A stretch of 35,117 nucleotides of DNA from Flavobacteriales bacterium (GTDB lineage Bacteria; Bacteroidota; Bacteroidia; UBA10329): contig JAIPBJ010000027.1 of assembly GCA_021739625.1 (NCBI GenBank), positions 1 to 35,117 on the forward strand. Direction: 5' to 3'. The position numbers and the translations under genes are program-made. The notes under the pieces are model-generated. The model had not been told where the DNA came from, made no database searches, and was given only the letters and a program-made list of their open reading frames with translations. How positions within the stretch are numbered: position 1 is the stretch's first letter; every line of letters starts with the position of its first letter. Shown here piece after piece: positions 15,766 through 23,253 of this stretch.

Positions 15766-17166
15766 ATGTCGTTGATCAAATCCATCTCGGGAATCAGAGG
15801 GACCATAGGAGGTAAGGTGGGGGAGGGCCTCAGTCCGTTGGATGCTGTGAAGTTCACCTCGGCCTACGCCCACTTTGTGCGACAGCGTTCGGGCGTGGCA
15901 AGGCCCACGGTCGTCATTGGCCGCGATGCACGCATTTCGGGCGAAATGGTCAACCATCTGGTCACTGGAACGCTGATGGGATATGGCATTGATGTCATCG
16001 ATCTCGGACTGAGCACGACCCCCACGGTAGAGGTGGCAGTGGTTGCCGAAAAGGCCCATGGTGGCATCATACTCACCGCAAGCCACAATCCCAAGCAGTG
16101 GAACGCCCTCAAACTGCTCAACGAGAAGGGCGAGTTCATCTCGGCCAGCGAGGGCGAAGAGGTGCTGCGCCTGGCCGATTCTGACGACCTGAACTTCGCC
16201 AATGTGGACGCCCTCGGTTCGGTAAGGTTCATTGACGACTATATCGACCGTCATATCAGAATGGTGCTGAAATTGGGGCTGGTGGATGTGGAGGCCATCC
16301 GCAAACGCAAGTATCATGTGGTCATCGACTGCGTGAACAGCACAGGAGGGCTGGTGCTGCCCAAACTGCTCAACGCTCTCGGTGTTGACAAGGTGACCCA
16401 GCTTTACTGTGAACCGAACGGCCATTTTCCCCATAATCCCGAGCCACTGCCAGAGCATCTGTCCGAGATTTCGGAGACCGTCAAAAGGGTAGGGGGCCAT
16501 GTGGGCTTTGTGGTCGACCCCGATGTGGACCGTCTGGCCATGGTATGCGAGGACGGGGAGATGTTCGGTGAGGAATACACCCTCGTGGCGGTGGCCGACC
16601 ACGTCCTGAGCAACAAGGTGGGCAACACGGTGAGCAACCTGTCATCGACCCGTGCCTTGCGCGATGTGACAGAGATGGCCGGTGGGGTCTATCATGCCAG
16701 CGCTGTGGGCGAGGTCAATGTGGTGGATATGATGAAGGCCACCGGTGCCGTCATCGGAGGCGAGGGCAACGGGGGCATCATTTATCCCGAACTGCACTAT
16801 GGACGCGATGCACTGGTAGGCATTGCCCTGTTCCTGACCCTGATGGCCAAGAAAGGCGTTTCGGCCAGTTATCTCCGTTCCTCCTATCCCAACTATTTCA
16901 TCAGTAAGAACAAGGTGTCGCTGACACCCGAGACCGATGTGGACGCGATCCTCGAAGCGGTGAAGAACAAATACATCAAACAGCCCGTGAACACGGTTGA
17001 CGGGGTGAAGATCGAATTCGGCAAGGAGTGGGTGCATCTGCGCAGATCCAACACCGAACCCATCATCCGCATCTATTGCGAGAGCGAGAACGAGAGCACG
17101 GCCACCAACCTGGCCAACAAGATCATCGCAGACATCAAGGAGGTGATGAAGGAGAAGGTGAATTGA
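15766..17166 (+). CDS. glmM: Phosphoglucosamine mutase (phosphohexomutase family)
   Basis: This 466-residue alpha-D-phosphohexomutase most likely converts glucosamine-6-phosphate to glucosamine-1-phosphate for UDP-GlcNAc and cell-wall synthesis. The phosphoserine loop is 'TASHNP' with Ser106. The metal loop is 'DPDVDR' at 251-256. The sugar-binding loop 'GEGNGG' is at about residue 345, and the phosphate-binding 'RRSNTEPIIRIY' is near the C-terminus. Family starts of the 'MSLIKSISGIRGTIGG' kind fix the ATG at 15766. A frame extending to 15601 would add 55 unrelated residues. The gene is divergent from the TPR operon. Phosphomannomutase activity cannot be excluded from motifs alone. Confidence 0.88.
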   Translation: MSLIKSISGIRGTIGGKVGEGLSPLDAVKFTSAYAHFVRQRSGVARPTVVIGRDARISGEMVNHLVTGTLMGYGIDVIDLGLSTTPTVEVAVVAEKAHGGIILTASHNPKQWNALKLLNEKGEFISASEGEEVLRLADSDDLNFANVDALGSVRFIDDYIDRHIRMVLKLGLVDVEAIRKRKYHVVIDCVNSTGGLVLPKLLNALGVDKVTQLYCEPNGHFPHNPEPLPEHLSEISETVKRVGGHVGFVVDPDVDRLAMVCEDGEMFGEEYTLVAVADHVLSNKVGNTVSNLSSTRALRDVTEMAGGVYHASAVGEVNVVDMMKATGAVIGGEGNGGIIYPELHYGRDALVGIALFLTLMAKKGVSASYLRSSYPNYFISKNKVSLTPETDVDAILEAVKNKYIKQPVNTVDGVKIEFGKEWVHLRRSNTEPIIRIYCESENESTATNLANKIIADIKEVMKEKVN

Positions 17167-17170
17167 AATA

Positions 17171-17250
17171 GACCATAGACCGTAGTCCATAGTCCATAGA
17201 GCGAAGACCATGGACTATCGACCATGAACCATTAACCATTAACCATTAAC
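17171..17250. repeat. Short degenerate direct and inverted repeats between glmM and the cysteine desulfurase gene
   Basis: This 80-base stretch is built from overlapping short words: 'ccatag' and 'agtccat' repeat several times, and 'attaacc' is repeated in tandem (about 17231-17250). A 9-base inverted repeat (atagtccat, 17189-17197, against 17210-17218) could form a hairpin with a 12-base loop, but no T run follows. Such word-like spacer repeats are seen between genes in some Bacteroidota genomes. No coding sequence is likely here. Confidence 0.6.
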
Positions 17251-17264
17251 GAATACCCATTCCC

Positions 17265-18404
17265 GTGCCCATCTATCTCGACAACGCAGCCACTACCCGC
17301 ATCGACCCTCTGGTCACGGAGGTCATGACCGATGTGATGGGCCGTATATACGGCAACCCGTCATCCACACACAGCCTGGGCCGCGAGGCGCGGGCAGAGA
17401 TCGAGAAGGCGCGCAGAAAGGTGGCCTCGCTCATCGGTGCGTCTCCTGCCGAGGTGTTCTTCACTTCGGGCGGCACCGAGGCCGACAACATGGCCATCCG
17501 TTGCGCAGTGCGCGACCTTGGCGTGCGCCACATCATCACCTCGCCCATCGAGCACCATGCTGTGCTGCACACGGCCGAGGCCGAGCAGGAGGCCGGACGT
17601 GCCCGCATCAGCATGGTGCGTCTCACAGACCTTGGCCACGTTGACCTGGGCCACCTTGAAGAACTGTTGCGACAGGAGGGGCCGGCCCTGGTTTCGCTGA
17701 TGCATGGCAATAACGAGATCGGCAATCTGCTCGACCTGCACCGCGTTTCCATGCTGTGTCGCCAGCACGGGGCCTATTTCCATTCAGACACGGTGCAGAC
17801 CATGGCCCACTATCCCATGGACCTGAAAGCACTGGACATGGATTTCATCACCTGTTCGGCCCATAAGTTCCATGGCCCCAAAGGCGTGGGATTCCTTTAC
17901 ATCGGCCCCAAGGTGCGCATCGGGCCGCTGTTGCAGGGCGGTGCGCAGGAACGCAATATGCGTGGCGGCACCGAGAATATCTATGGCATCGTGGGCCTTG
18001 CCAAGGCGATGGAAATTGCCAATGCAGGCATGGAGGAGCACCGCACCCACATCGCAGCCCTCCGGGCCCTGATGATGGCACGGCTGCGCGAGACGGTCCC
18101 GGACGTCCGGTTCAATGGCGATGCCGAGGGCGGGTCGCTCTACACGGTGCTCAATGTGAGCTTCCCTGCGTCATCCATCAGCGAGATGCTGCTCTTCAAC
18201 CTCGATATAATGGGGATCTGCGTCTCGGGCGGAAGTGCCTGCAGCAGTGGCAGCGATGTGGGGTCGCATGTGCTGTCGGCCCTTCATGCCGACCCATCGC
18301 GCCCATCTGTGCGTTTCTCTTTCGGCAGATACAATACCTTGGACGAGATAGAGGAGGTGATCGGCAGAATGGAAGAGCTGCTGCGGGTGCACAGAGTGGC
18401 TTAG
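17265..18404 (+). CDS. Cysteine desulfurase (IscS/NifS type)
   Basis: This 379-residue PLP enzyme takes sulfur from cysteine as an enzyme-bound persulfide for Fe-S clusters or tRNA thiolation, releasing alanine. The motifs are 'YLDNAATT' at the N-terminus, 'FTSGGTEADNMAI' at 66-78, 'HGNNEIG' at 147-153, the PLP lysine Lys201 in 'SAHKFHGPKGVG', and the sulfur-accepting Cys326 in 'SGGSACSSGS'. The start is GTG at 17265: an in-frame stop at 17247 leaves no ATG, and the family begins 'MxiYLDNAATT'. No ribosome site is visible. It lies 98 bases after glmM and may be transcribed from it or from the repeat-rich spacer. No iscU or other assembly gene is adjacent. Confidence 0.92.
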   Translation: MPIYLDNAATTRIDPLVTEVMTDVMGRIYGNPSSTHSLGREARAEIEKARRKVASLIGASPAEVFFTSGGTEADNMAIRCAVRDLGVRHIITSPIEHHAVLHTAEAEQEAGRARISMVRLTDLGHVDLGHLEELLRQEGPALVSLMHGNNEIGNLLDLHRVSMLCRQHGAYFHSDTVQTMAHYPMDLKALDMDFITCSAHKFHGPKGVGFLYIGPKVRIGPLLQGGAQERNMRGGTENIYGIVGLAKAMEIANAGMEEHRTHIAALRALMMARLRETVPDVRFNGDAEGGSLYTVLNVSFPASSISEMLLFNLDIMGICVSGGSACSSGSDVGSHVLSALHADPSRPSVRFSFGRYNTLDEIEEVIGRMEELLRVHRVA

Positions 18405-18498
18405 CCGCTGCATCAGCTCGGCTGAAGTTGCCTGTTGTTGAACGTCCATCGTATCTTGGGCCCGTCCGTGGCCCGGTGGTCATGTGAACAGGGACACC

Positions 18499-19284
18499 AT
18501 GCGGTATTTTCTCGAATTGCAGTATAACGGCACCGGATTCCATGGCTGGCAGATCCAGCCCAACGGCATCACCGTGCAGCAGGAACTCACCGACAGGGTC
18601 TCGATGCTGTTGAAGGCCCCGACATCCATTGTCGGATGTGGGCGCACGGACACGGGCGTGCATGCCCGCGAATACTTCGCCCATTTCGATGCCGGACAGC
18701 TTCCTGATGGGGCCGCGATATTCCTGTTCAAACTCAACAACATGCTGCACCCCAACATCGCGGTGCGCGCCATACATCTGATGGCCGACAATGCCCACGC
18801 ACGGTTCTCGGCACGCTGGCGCAGCTACGAGTATGTCATCATCCGCAGAAAGGACCCTTTCCATCAGGGCCTTTCATGGCGCTGCATGTACAGCGTGGAC
18901 ATCGACCGGATGAACGAGGCTGCGCAACTGTTGCTGGGCGAACGCGATTTCGCCTGTTTCTGCCGCTCGCATGCGTCCAACAACACCAACATCTGCACCA
19001 TCACCGAGGCCCGTTGGGAGGAGGATGGCGATCTTCTGCGCTTCCATATCACGGCCAACAGGTTCTTGCGCAATATGGTGAGGGCCATCGTGGGCACGCT
19101 GGTCGATATTGGCAGGGGAAGGTCAGATGGCACCGCGATGCAGCGCATACTTGACAGTGGCGACCGGTCGGAGGCGGGCACATCGGCCCCCGCGCAGGGA
19201 CTCTACCTGAGCCGTGTGCAATATCCCGAGGCCATTTTCCACCAATGCCTTGCCCGTGCCGATGGACAGTCCGAACCTTTATAG
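18499..19284 (+). CDS. truA: tRNA pseudouridine(38-40) synthase
   Basis: This 261-residue enzyme isomerises uridines 38-40 in the tRNA anticodon arm. The catalytic aspartate is Asp51 in 'GCGRTDTGVHAREYFAHFD'. The N-terminal 'RYFLELQYNGTGFHGWQIQP' and the later 'FLRNMVRAIVGTL' are family signatures. The ATG at 18499 matches the usual family start, and a GTG five codons upstream (18484) is the alternative. It is followed closely by three small genes on the same strand (gaps of 12, -1 and 30 bases), probably one operon. Confidence 0.95.
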   Translation: MRYFLELQYNGTGFHGWQIQPNGITVQQELTDRVSMLLKAPTSIVGCGRTDTGVHAREYFAHFDAGQLPDGAAIFLFKLNNMLHPNIAVRAIHLMADNAHARFSARWRSYEYVIIRRKDPFHQGLSWRCMYSVDIDRMNEAAQLLLGERDFACFCRSHASNNTNICTITEARWEEDGDLLRFHITANRFLRNMVRAIVGTLVDIGRGRSDGTAMQRILDSGDRSEAGTSAPAQGLYLSRVQYPEAIFHQCLARADGQSEPL

Positions 19285-19296
19285 CTTTGCGTCATC

Positions 19297-19668
19297 ATGG
19301 GGAACATTCTTATCAGGATCGTCATTTCATCATTGGCCGTGCTGCTCACTGCATGGCTCCTGCCGGGCATCGATGTCGATGACTATATCACCGCCATTCT
19401 GGTGGCCATCGTGCTTGCGCTGCTCAATGGTTTTGTGAAACCGGTGCTCATCATACTCACCATCCCCTTCACGGTGTTCACACTGGGGCTGTTCCTGCTG
19501 GTCATCAATGCGGCCATGGTGATGCTGGCCCATCGGTTTGTGAGCGGTTTCCATGTGGACGGGTTCTGGTGGGCGCTGCTGTTCAGCATCGTCCTGTCGG
19601 TGGTCACTTCCATCATGGAGGGTCTTGGCGGGTCGAAGGCGAAGCATTCGAGAGAGATTGACAATTGA
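19297..19668 (+). CDS. Phage-holin-family (YvlD-like) membrane protein
   Basis: This 123-residue integral membrane protein has four predicted hydrophobic segments (roughly 5-24, 32-50, 53-77 and 88-110) and a short charged C-terminus. 'NGFVKPVLIILTIPFTVFTLGLFLLVINA' is the hallmark of the Phage_holin_4_2/YvlD family. The name is historical: members are widespread chromosomal proteins without proven holin activity, possibly linked to envelope stress. It begins 12 bases after truA, and its stop shares a base with the next start (TGATG). Confidence 0.88.
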   Translation: MGNILIRIVISSLAVLLTAWLLPGIDVDDYITAILVAIVLALLNGFVKPVLIILTIPFTVFTLGLFLLVINAAMVMLAHRFVSGFHVDGFWWALLFSIVLSVVTSIMEGLGGSKAKHSREIDN

Positions 19669-20174
19669 TGCCTGTGCAACGGACGTCCGCTGCCCAATGG
19701 GCCGAACTGCTCAATCTGTCCCCGCATCCTGAGGGCGGCTGGTATCGGGAGACCTATCGCGCAAAGGCCGTCATCGACTGTCCAGAGGGCTTCGATGGCG
19801 AACGCAGCTGTGCCACTGCCATCTATTTCCTGCTCACTTCGCAGTCGTTCTCGGCCTTTCACCGCATTCTGTCTGACGAGGTGTGGCATTTCTACACGGG
19901 CGATGGCATCACGGTGCACGAGATCGCTGCCAACGGTGCCTACATCGCCCATCGGCTCGGGGCTTCCCCCGGGCAGGGCGAGGTCTTTCAACTGGTCATT
20001 CCGGCAGGCAGCTGGTTCGCATCAGAGGTCAGTGCCGGTGGCGACCACGGGCTTGTGGGCTGCACGGTGGCCCCTGGTTTCGACTTCCGCGATTTTGAAA
20101 TGGCCAAGCGCAAACACCTCTTGGCCCGATTTCCGCAGCATTCAGAGGTCATCTCCCGCCTGTGCCGCGACTGA
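19668..20174 (+). CDS. DUF985 cupin-fold protein
   Basis: This 168-residue protein of the cupin_5/DUF985 family has the typical start 'WAELLNLSPHPEGGWYRETYR', then 'ATAIYFLLTSQSFSAFHRI', 'SDEVWHFYTGD' and 'LVGCTVAPGFDFRDFEMA'. The fold is a small beta-barrel, and its reaction is unknown. The ATG at 19668 overlaps the holin-family stop; a TTG one codon upstream is less likely. It is probably co-transcribed with truA, the membrane-protein gene and the OsmC gene. Confidence 0.9.
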   Translation: MPVQRTSAAQWAELLNLSPHPEGGWYRETYRAKAVIDCPEGFDGERSCATAIYFLLTSQSFSAFHRILSDEVWHFYTGDGITVHEIAANGAYIAHRLGASPGQGEVFQLVIPAGSWFASEVSAGGDHGLVGCTVAPGFDFRDFEMAKRKHLLARFPQHSEVISRLCRD

Positions 20175-20204
20175 GGTGCAGATTCCCACTCCCATCCACG
20201 TCCC

Positions 20205-20645
20205 ATGAAGATCACCCTCACACGTCTCAACAGCGACTATCATTTCGAGGCACGCAACGATAGCGGCAACACCATCGACATGGACGGTTCGCCCGACATC
20301 GGTGGGCAGAACCTCGGTGCAAGGCCCATGCAGGTGGTGCTCATGGCCTTGGCCGGGTGCAGTTCCATAGATGTGGTGAGCATTCTGCGCAAGATGAAGC
20401 AGGAGCCTGTTTCCTACGATGCCGAGGTGGAGGCCCAGCGCGAGCAGGGCAAGGTGCCATCGCTGTTCACCCATATACACCTGCGGTTCATACTCACCGG
20501 AGACCTCGACCCCGCCAAGGTGGAGAAGGCCGCGCGCCTATCGGCCGAGAAATACTGCTCTGTGGCCAAGATCCTCGAAAGGACGGCAACGCTGTCGTGG
20601 AGCTGCGTGGTCAATGGGGTGGAGGGCACCCGCCACGCGGGGTAG
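20205..20645 (+). CDS. OsmC-family peroxiredoxin-like protein
   Basis: This 146-residue protein of the OsmC/Ohr superfamily reduces organic hydroperoxides in characterised members. The two redox cysteines are Cys52 ('LAGCSSIDVV') and Cys118 ('EKYCSVAKIL'), both conserved. 'GARPMQVVLMALAGC' is characteristic of the YhfA-like branch. It is the last gene of the truA operon. Its stop codon (20643-20645) lies inside the left arm of a perfect 28-base palindrome, so the last codon before the stop and the stop itself are supplied by that element. Confidence 0.92.
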   Translation: MKITLTRLNSDYHFEARNDSGNTIDMDGSPDIGGQNLGARPMQVVLMALAGCSSIDVVSILRKMKQEPVSYDAEVEAQREQGKVPSLFTHIHLRFILTGDLDPAKVEKAARLSAEKYCSVAKILERTATLSWSCVVNGVEGTRHAG

Positions 20646-20669
20646 AGACGCGATGAATCGCGTCTCTAC
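20642..20669. repeat. Perfect 28-base palindrome overlapping the osmC-like stop codon
   Basis: The arm gtagagacgcgat (20642-20654) is separated by two bases from its exact complement (20657-20669). No T run follows, so it is not a standard intrinsic terminator, though it sits between convergent genes and could help stop transcription both ways. I recall very similar gtagagacgcg palindromes as dispersed repeats in other bacteria, but could not check this. It looks like a REP-type element inserted at the gene end. Confidence 0.75.
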
Positions 20670-20678
20670 TCACCGGAT

Positions 20679-21008
20679 TCACTCCGCGTTGTTCTGCGCC
20701 TTCATCTGGGCATCCTCGCGGGCATCCTTCGGGTTAGGGGGCACAGTGCCGTTCTGCACCGTGTCGGGTGTCACAGGGTAGTAGCCTGCCTGCGGGTCTT
20801 CTCGGTGGATGGGCACAGTGAGCGGTTCGCCATGCGATGCCGAACGCGGCCCCTCTGGCTTCCCGCTGTCAGAGAGCTTGCCCATGCCCTGCACTTCCGG
20901 CCCGGACGCCTTGGGGCCCACAGCACGCGCGATGCGGTACTTTTTCCACTTTTCATCAACCTCCTCCGCGGGCTGTTGGCCTTTCGCACTGTCTTCGACC
21001 TGCTTCAT
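20679..21008 (-). CDS. Small hydrophilic protein, unrecognised
   Basis: The 109 residues are rich in Lys, Glu, Gly and Pro, with no hydrophobic segment, cysteine or signal peptide ('KGQQPAEEVDEKWKKYRIARAVG', then Pro/Gly-rich sequence ending 'DAQMKAQNNAE'). It is probably largely disordered. The ATG at 21008 has no Shine-Dalgarno site, which is usual in this window. It faces the OsmC gene tail to tail across the palindrome. I do not recognise a family. The composition and orientation are compatible with a real gene, but a spurious frame cannot be excluded. Confidence 0.5.
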   Translation of the reverse strand: MKQVEDSAKGQQPAEEVDEKWKKYRIARAVGPKASGPEVQGMGKLSDSGKPEGPRSASHGEPLTVPIHREDPQAGYYPVTPDTVQNGTVPPNPKDAREDAQMKAQNNAE

Positions 21009-21144
21009 GGGAATGTCTTTCGTTGATCCTCACCGACCGACAAAGGACAGCCCCGACTCATCCCGTCCCATTACACTTTAGCGGTGATGATTGCATGATT
21101 CCCACCTTTCAGGGGCCAAGGCCGGGGCTGTGCTACTGGGGCGG

Positions 21145-21294
21145 TCACTTTTGTTCCTCCAATTGCCTGAAATATTCTTCTGCCGCATCGTGGTGCGCGT
21201 CTTCTGCCTTTTGAAGTTCCATTGCCTGATAGGCAAGGTATGCCACCAGAGCAAACGCAACGGCCGCCACAACGAGCCGCATGGCAGGATTCAA
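21145..21294 (-). CDS. Small single-pass membrane protein
   Basis: This short frame encodes one transmembrane helix ('RLVVAAVAFALVAYLAYQAM') followed by a charged helical tail ('ELQKAEDAHHDAAEEYFRQLEEQK'). I chose the TTG at 21294 because AAGGAG lies five bases before it, an unusually good ribosome site here. An ATG four codons further on (21282) and a TTG at 21342 are alternatives. The gene is not recognised. It lies downstream of the 21-base minisatellite on the same strand. Confidence 0.5.
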   Translation of the reverse strand: MNPAMRLVVAAVAFALVAYLAYQAMELQKAEDAHHDAAEEYFRQLEEQK

Positions 21295-21376
21295 TCTATC
21301 TCCTTGGGGTTTCAGGAAGTGGGGATTTATATATTCAGTCAAATCTCACGGATGGAAGCCTTTTCACCACCTCCCG

Positions 21377-21649
21377 GAATTCTGACCTTGTTCTTGGGAA
21401 TTCCACCCTCGTTTTCCAGAATTCCTCCCTCGTTTTCCAGAATTCCACCCTCGTTTTCCAGAATTCCACCCTCGTTTTCCAGAATTCCACCCTCGTTTTC
21501 CAGAATTCCTCCCTCGTTTCTCAGAATTTCTCCCTCGTTTCTCAGAATTTCTCCCTCGTTTTCCAGAATTCCTCCCTCGTTTCTCAGAATTCCACCCTCA
21601 TTTTCTGGAATTCCTCCCTCGTTTCTCGGAATTCCTCCCTCGTTTTTGG
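21377..21649. repeat. 21-base minisatellite, 12 clear copies plus one degenerate copy
   Basis: The unit is gaattccaccctcgttttcc plus a, repeated head to tail from 21398 to 21649. A diverged copy precedes it at 21377-21397. Copies differ mainly at the a/t after 'gaattcc' and at 'ttttcca' versus 'tttctca'. Ten of the twelve contain an EcoRI site. Because 21 is divisible by three and the unit lacks stop codons, all six frames are open, giving apparent heptapeptide ORFs such as 'IPPSFSR' and 'NSTLVFQ' that I regard as spurious. It fills the otherwise empty stretch between two minus-strand genes and begins 14 bases after the upstream gene's stop. Confidence 0.92.
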
Positions 21650-21663
21650 ATATAACGGGAGGA

Positions 21664-22608
21664 TTATTTGTGCCTCAGGGCAGAGAACTCACCCGTGGTG
21701 GTGGATGACTGATTGGCAACGGTGATGGTGCTGAATCCCTTGGTGATGCCATAGAGTTCTCCGGGGTTCACGTTGACGGACGGGCCGGTGGCGCTGCTGC
21801 CCTTATAAACGGTGAGCGGCACGGTGCCGATGTTCTTAAAGGTCCCTCCGATGATGAGACTGCCCACCGTGATCTGGTCCAGCAGCTTCACTTTGCTCTT
21901 CACCTGCTTGGGCGCGCGCGGGCTGTCGTCCACCGTGAAGCCCCAAAGGTTCAGCTCCTTGGGATTGTCGGAGTACAGGCTGATGAGAAAACCACCGATG
22001 GCGCGCAGGTGGGCCATCACGGGGTTCCAAACGTTGTTGCGGTCCTGCGTGGCATCCTCGGCCTGCCCTGCCAGGGCCTTGGCCTGGTTGTGAAACGTGA
22101 GGGCATCGTTCGCGGCCGTGGTGTTGGCCGCCATGGTCTGCCCGTGCAGCACGAGGTAGGCCTCGAGCGGGCTGGTGCTCACCGGATAGCCCTCATACTT
22201 CTCCCTCAGCACGTGAAACATGGCGATGCGCTCCGCAAATTCGTTGGGGTAGGCGATGCGGCCCGTCACCGTGATGGGCGCGCCCCAAAGGTTCAGCTCC
22301 ATGAAGTTGGGGCTGTAGAATTTCTTGAGGAACTGATAGTAGCTGCGCATATTGCCGAACACGGGCACAAAGGCAAGGTCGCGCTTCTGGGTCATGTCCT
22401 CGGCCTCTCCGGCCTTCGCCCTGCGCTGTTTCTCAAAGGCCGAGGCCGTGTCGGCAGCGGTCGCGTCATCGGCCAGCACAATGGAGTGCTGGGCAAGGAA
22501 CGCGGTCAGCGGGTTCTCGGCAGGCGAGAGGCTGTCGTTCTTCTCGACCACATTCTTGAGAAGGCGGTCCTGGTTCAGAAAATCTTCGGGATAGATGATG
22601 CGTGCCAT
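21664..22608 (-). CDS. Unrecognised protein with an internal duplication
   Basis: This 314-residue protein has no signal peptide. Two copies of a helical unit of about 80 residues follow one another. The first runs from 'NPLTAFLAQHSIVLADDATAADTA' to 'FMELNLWG', and the second from 'SPLEAYLVLHGQTMAANTTAANDA' to 'KELNLWG'. Each has an Ala-rich helix, an 'AKAGEAED' or 'ALAGQAED' turn, an 'R...V...M' helix and the closing 'ELNLWG'. A C-terminal beta domain of about 90 residues ends 'TGEFSALRHK'. The ATG at 22608 is preferred over one 13 codons upstream. Similar helical units with 'LG/LWG' ends occur in Bacteroidota proteins of unknown function. A weak TATTTTTA box lies at 22649-22656. The role is unknown. 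Confidence 0.72.
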   Translation of the reverse strand: MARIIYPEDFLNQDRLLKNVVEKNDSLSPAENPLTAFLAQHSIVLADDATAADTASAFEKQRRAKAGEAEDMTQKRDLAFVPVFGNMRSYYQFLKKFYSPNFMELNLWGAPITVTGRIAYPNEFAERIAMFHVLREKYEGYPVSTSPLEAYLVLHGQTMAANTTAANDALTFHNQAKALAGQAEDATQDRNNVWNPVMAHLRAIGGFLISLYSDNPKELNLWGFTVDDSPRAPKQVKSKVKLLDQITVGSLIIGGTFKNIGTVPLTVYKGSSATGPSVNVNPGELYGITKGFSTITVANQSSTTTGEFSALRHK

Positions 22609-22785
22609 GGGACGGTGTTTTTGGGTGAATGATGTTGAAAAAGACATGTAAAAATAAAAGATCCGTCAGAATCAATAACTTTTTTTCATGTCCCTGCAAG
22701 TGTCACTGCGCCCTATGCCCACACCGCTACCCTCCTCAGGGCCGGGTGTGCGCTACCATAATATCAACGTGGGCCTCCCCGTGCT

Positions 22786-22965
22786 TCAATGCGCCCTGTC
22801 GGTGCTGCATTCGGCCTTGTCGCCACACGCACCGCAGCACCCGCTGGTGCGGTCGATGTGGTTCTTCACCTTCATCTTCTTGGCAATGATCTGCTGGGCC
22901 ATCCAACCGCCCGCCAACAGGGCAAGACCTATCACTGGCAATAGATATTCCAAGTATGTTCCCAT
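22786..22965 (-). CDS. Small membrane protein with a cysteine-rich tail
   Basis: The 59 residues start MGTYLEYLLPVIGLALLAGGWM, one transmembrane segment. A basic stretch (AKKMKVKNHIDR) follows, then the tail 'GCCGACGDKAEC' with four cysteines. This plan resembles FeoB-associated Cys-rich membrane proteins and other small 'membrane or secreted' Bacteroidota proteins, and the tail may bind metal. The ATG at 22965 starts the hydrophobic segment directly; a frame running to 23064 adds 33 unlikely residues. No neighbouring iron-transport gene is seen, so the function is open. Confidence 0.6.
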   Translation of the reverse strand: MGTYLEYLLPVIGLALLAGGWMAQQIIAKKMKVKNHIDRTSGCCGACGDKAECSTDRAH

Positions 22966-23169
22966 GGTGTGATGGTGTTGATGCCTTATGAAGGAAAGGA
23001 GTGCCCCGAAGGGCCACGCAAGGTAGAGGGCCGCAAAGACCCCTTTGCTGACAATTGTCACCACCAGGGCCGAACGTCAGGCCCAGCGGCCAATGGAGGC
23101 GAAATGTCCTGACCATGTAACCGTAGGGGCCGTACAACGGTTAAATGACGGACATATCTATCAGGGACC

Positions 23170-23211
23170 AACAGCGAAAGACGAATAGCGAACAGCGAAA
23201 GGCGAATAGCT
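23170..23211. repeat. Two tandem 21-base copies upstream of the PAS/SpoIIE gene
   Basis: aacagcgaaagacgaatagc (23170-23189, plus one base) is followed by a second copy at 23191-23211, identical at 19 of 21 positions, and by a further partial 'gaaggcga'. The remaining part of the 288-base spacer (22966-23253) shows no gene and no clear promoter box. Word-like repeats of this kind resemble those at 17171-17250. Confidence 0.6.
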
Positions 23212-23253
23212 GAAGGCGAGGAATAAGGAGTAGGGATCAAGGAACAGGAACCC

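Noticed and set aside
17189-17218. Intrinsic terminator after glmM
   Set aside because: The 9-base-pair stem has a 12-base loop and no following T run; it is part of a repetitive spacer.
19297-19668. Prophage holin and remnant prophage
   Set aside because: The family name is historical. The gene is tied to truA and other housekeeping genes, and no other phage gene is nearby.
21377-21649. CRISPR array
   Set aside because: The copies are directly adjacent with no spacers, and no cas genes are present.
21091-21725. Plus-strand frames with heptapeptide repeats (IPPSFSR, NSTLVFQ) that look like repeat proteins
   Set aside because: They are created by a 21-base repeat that is open in all six frames. 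They have no plausible start region and overlap minus-strand genes at both ends.
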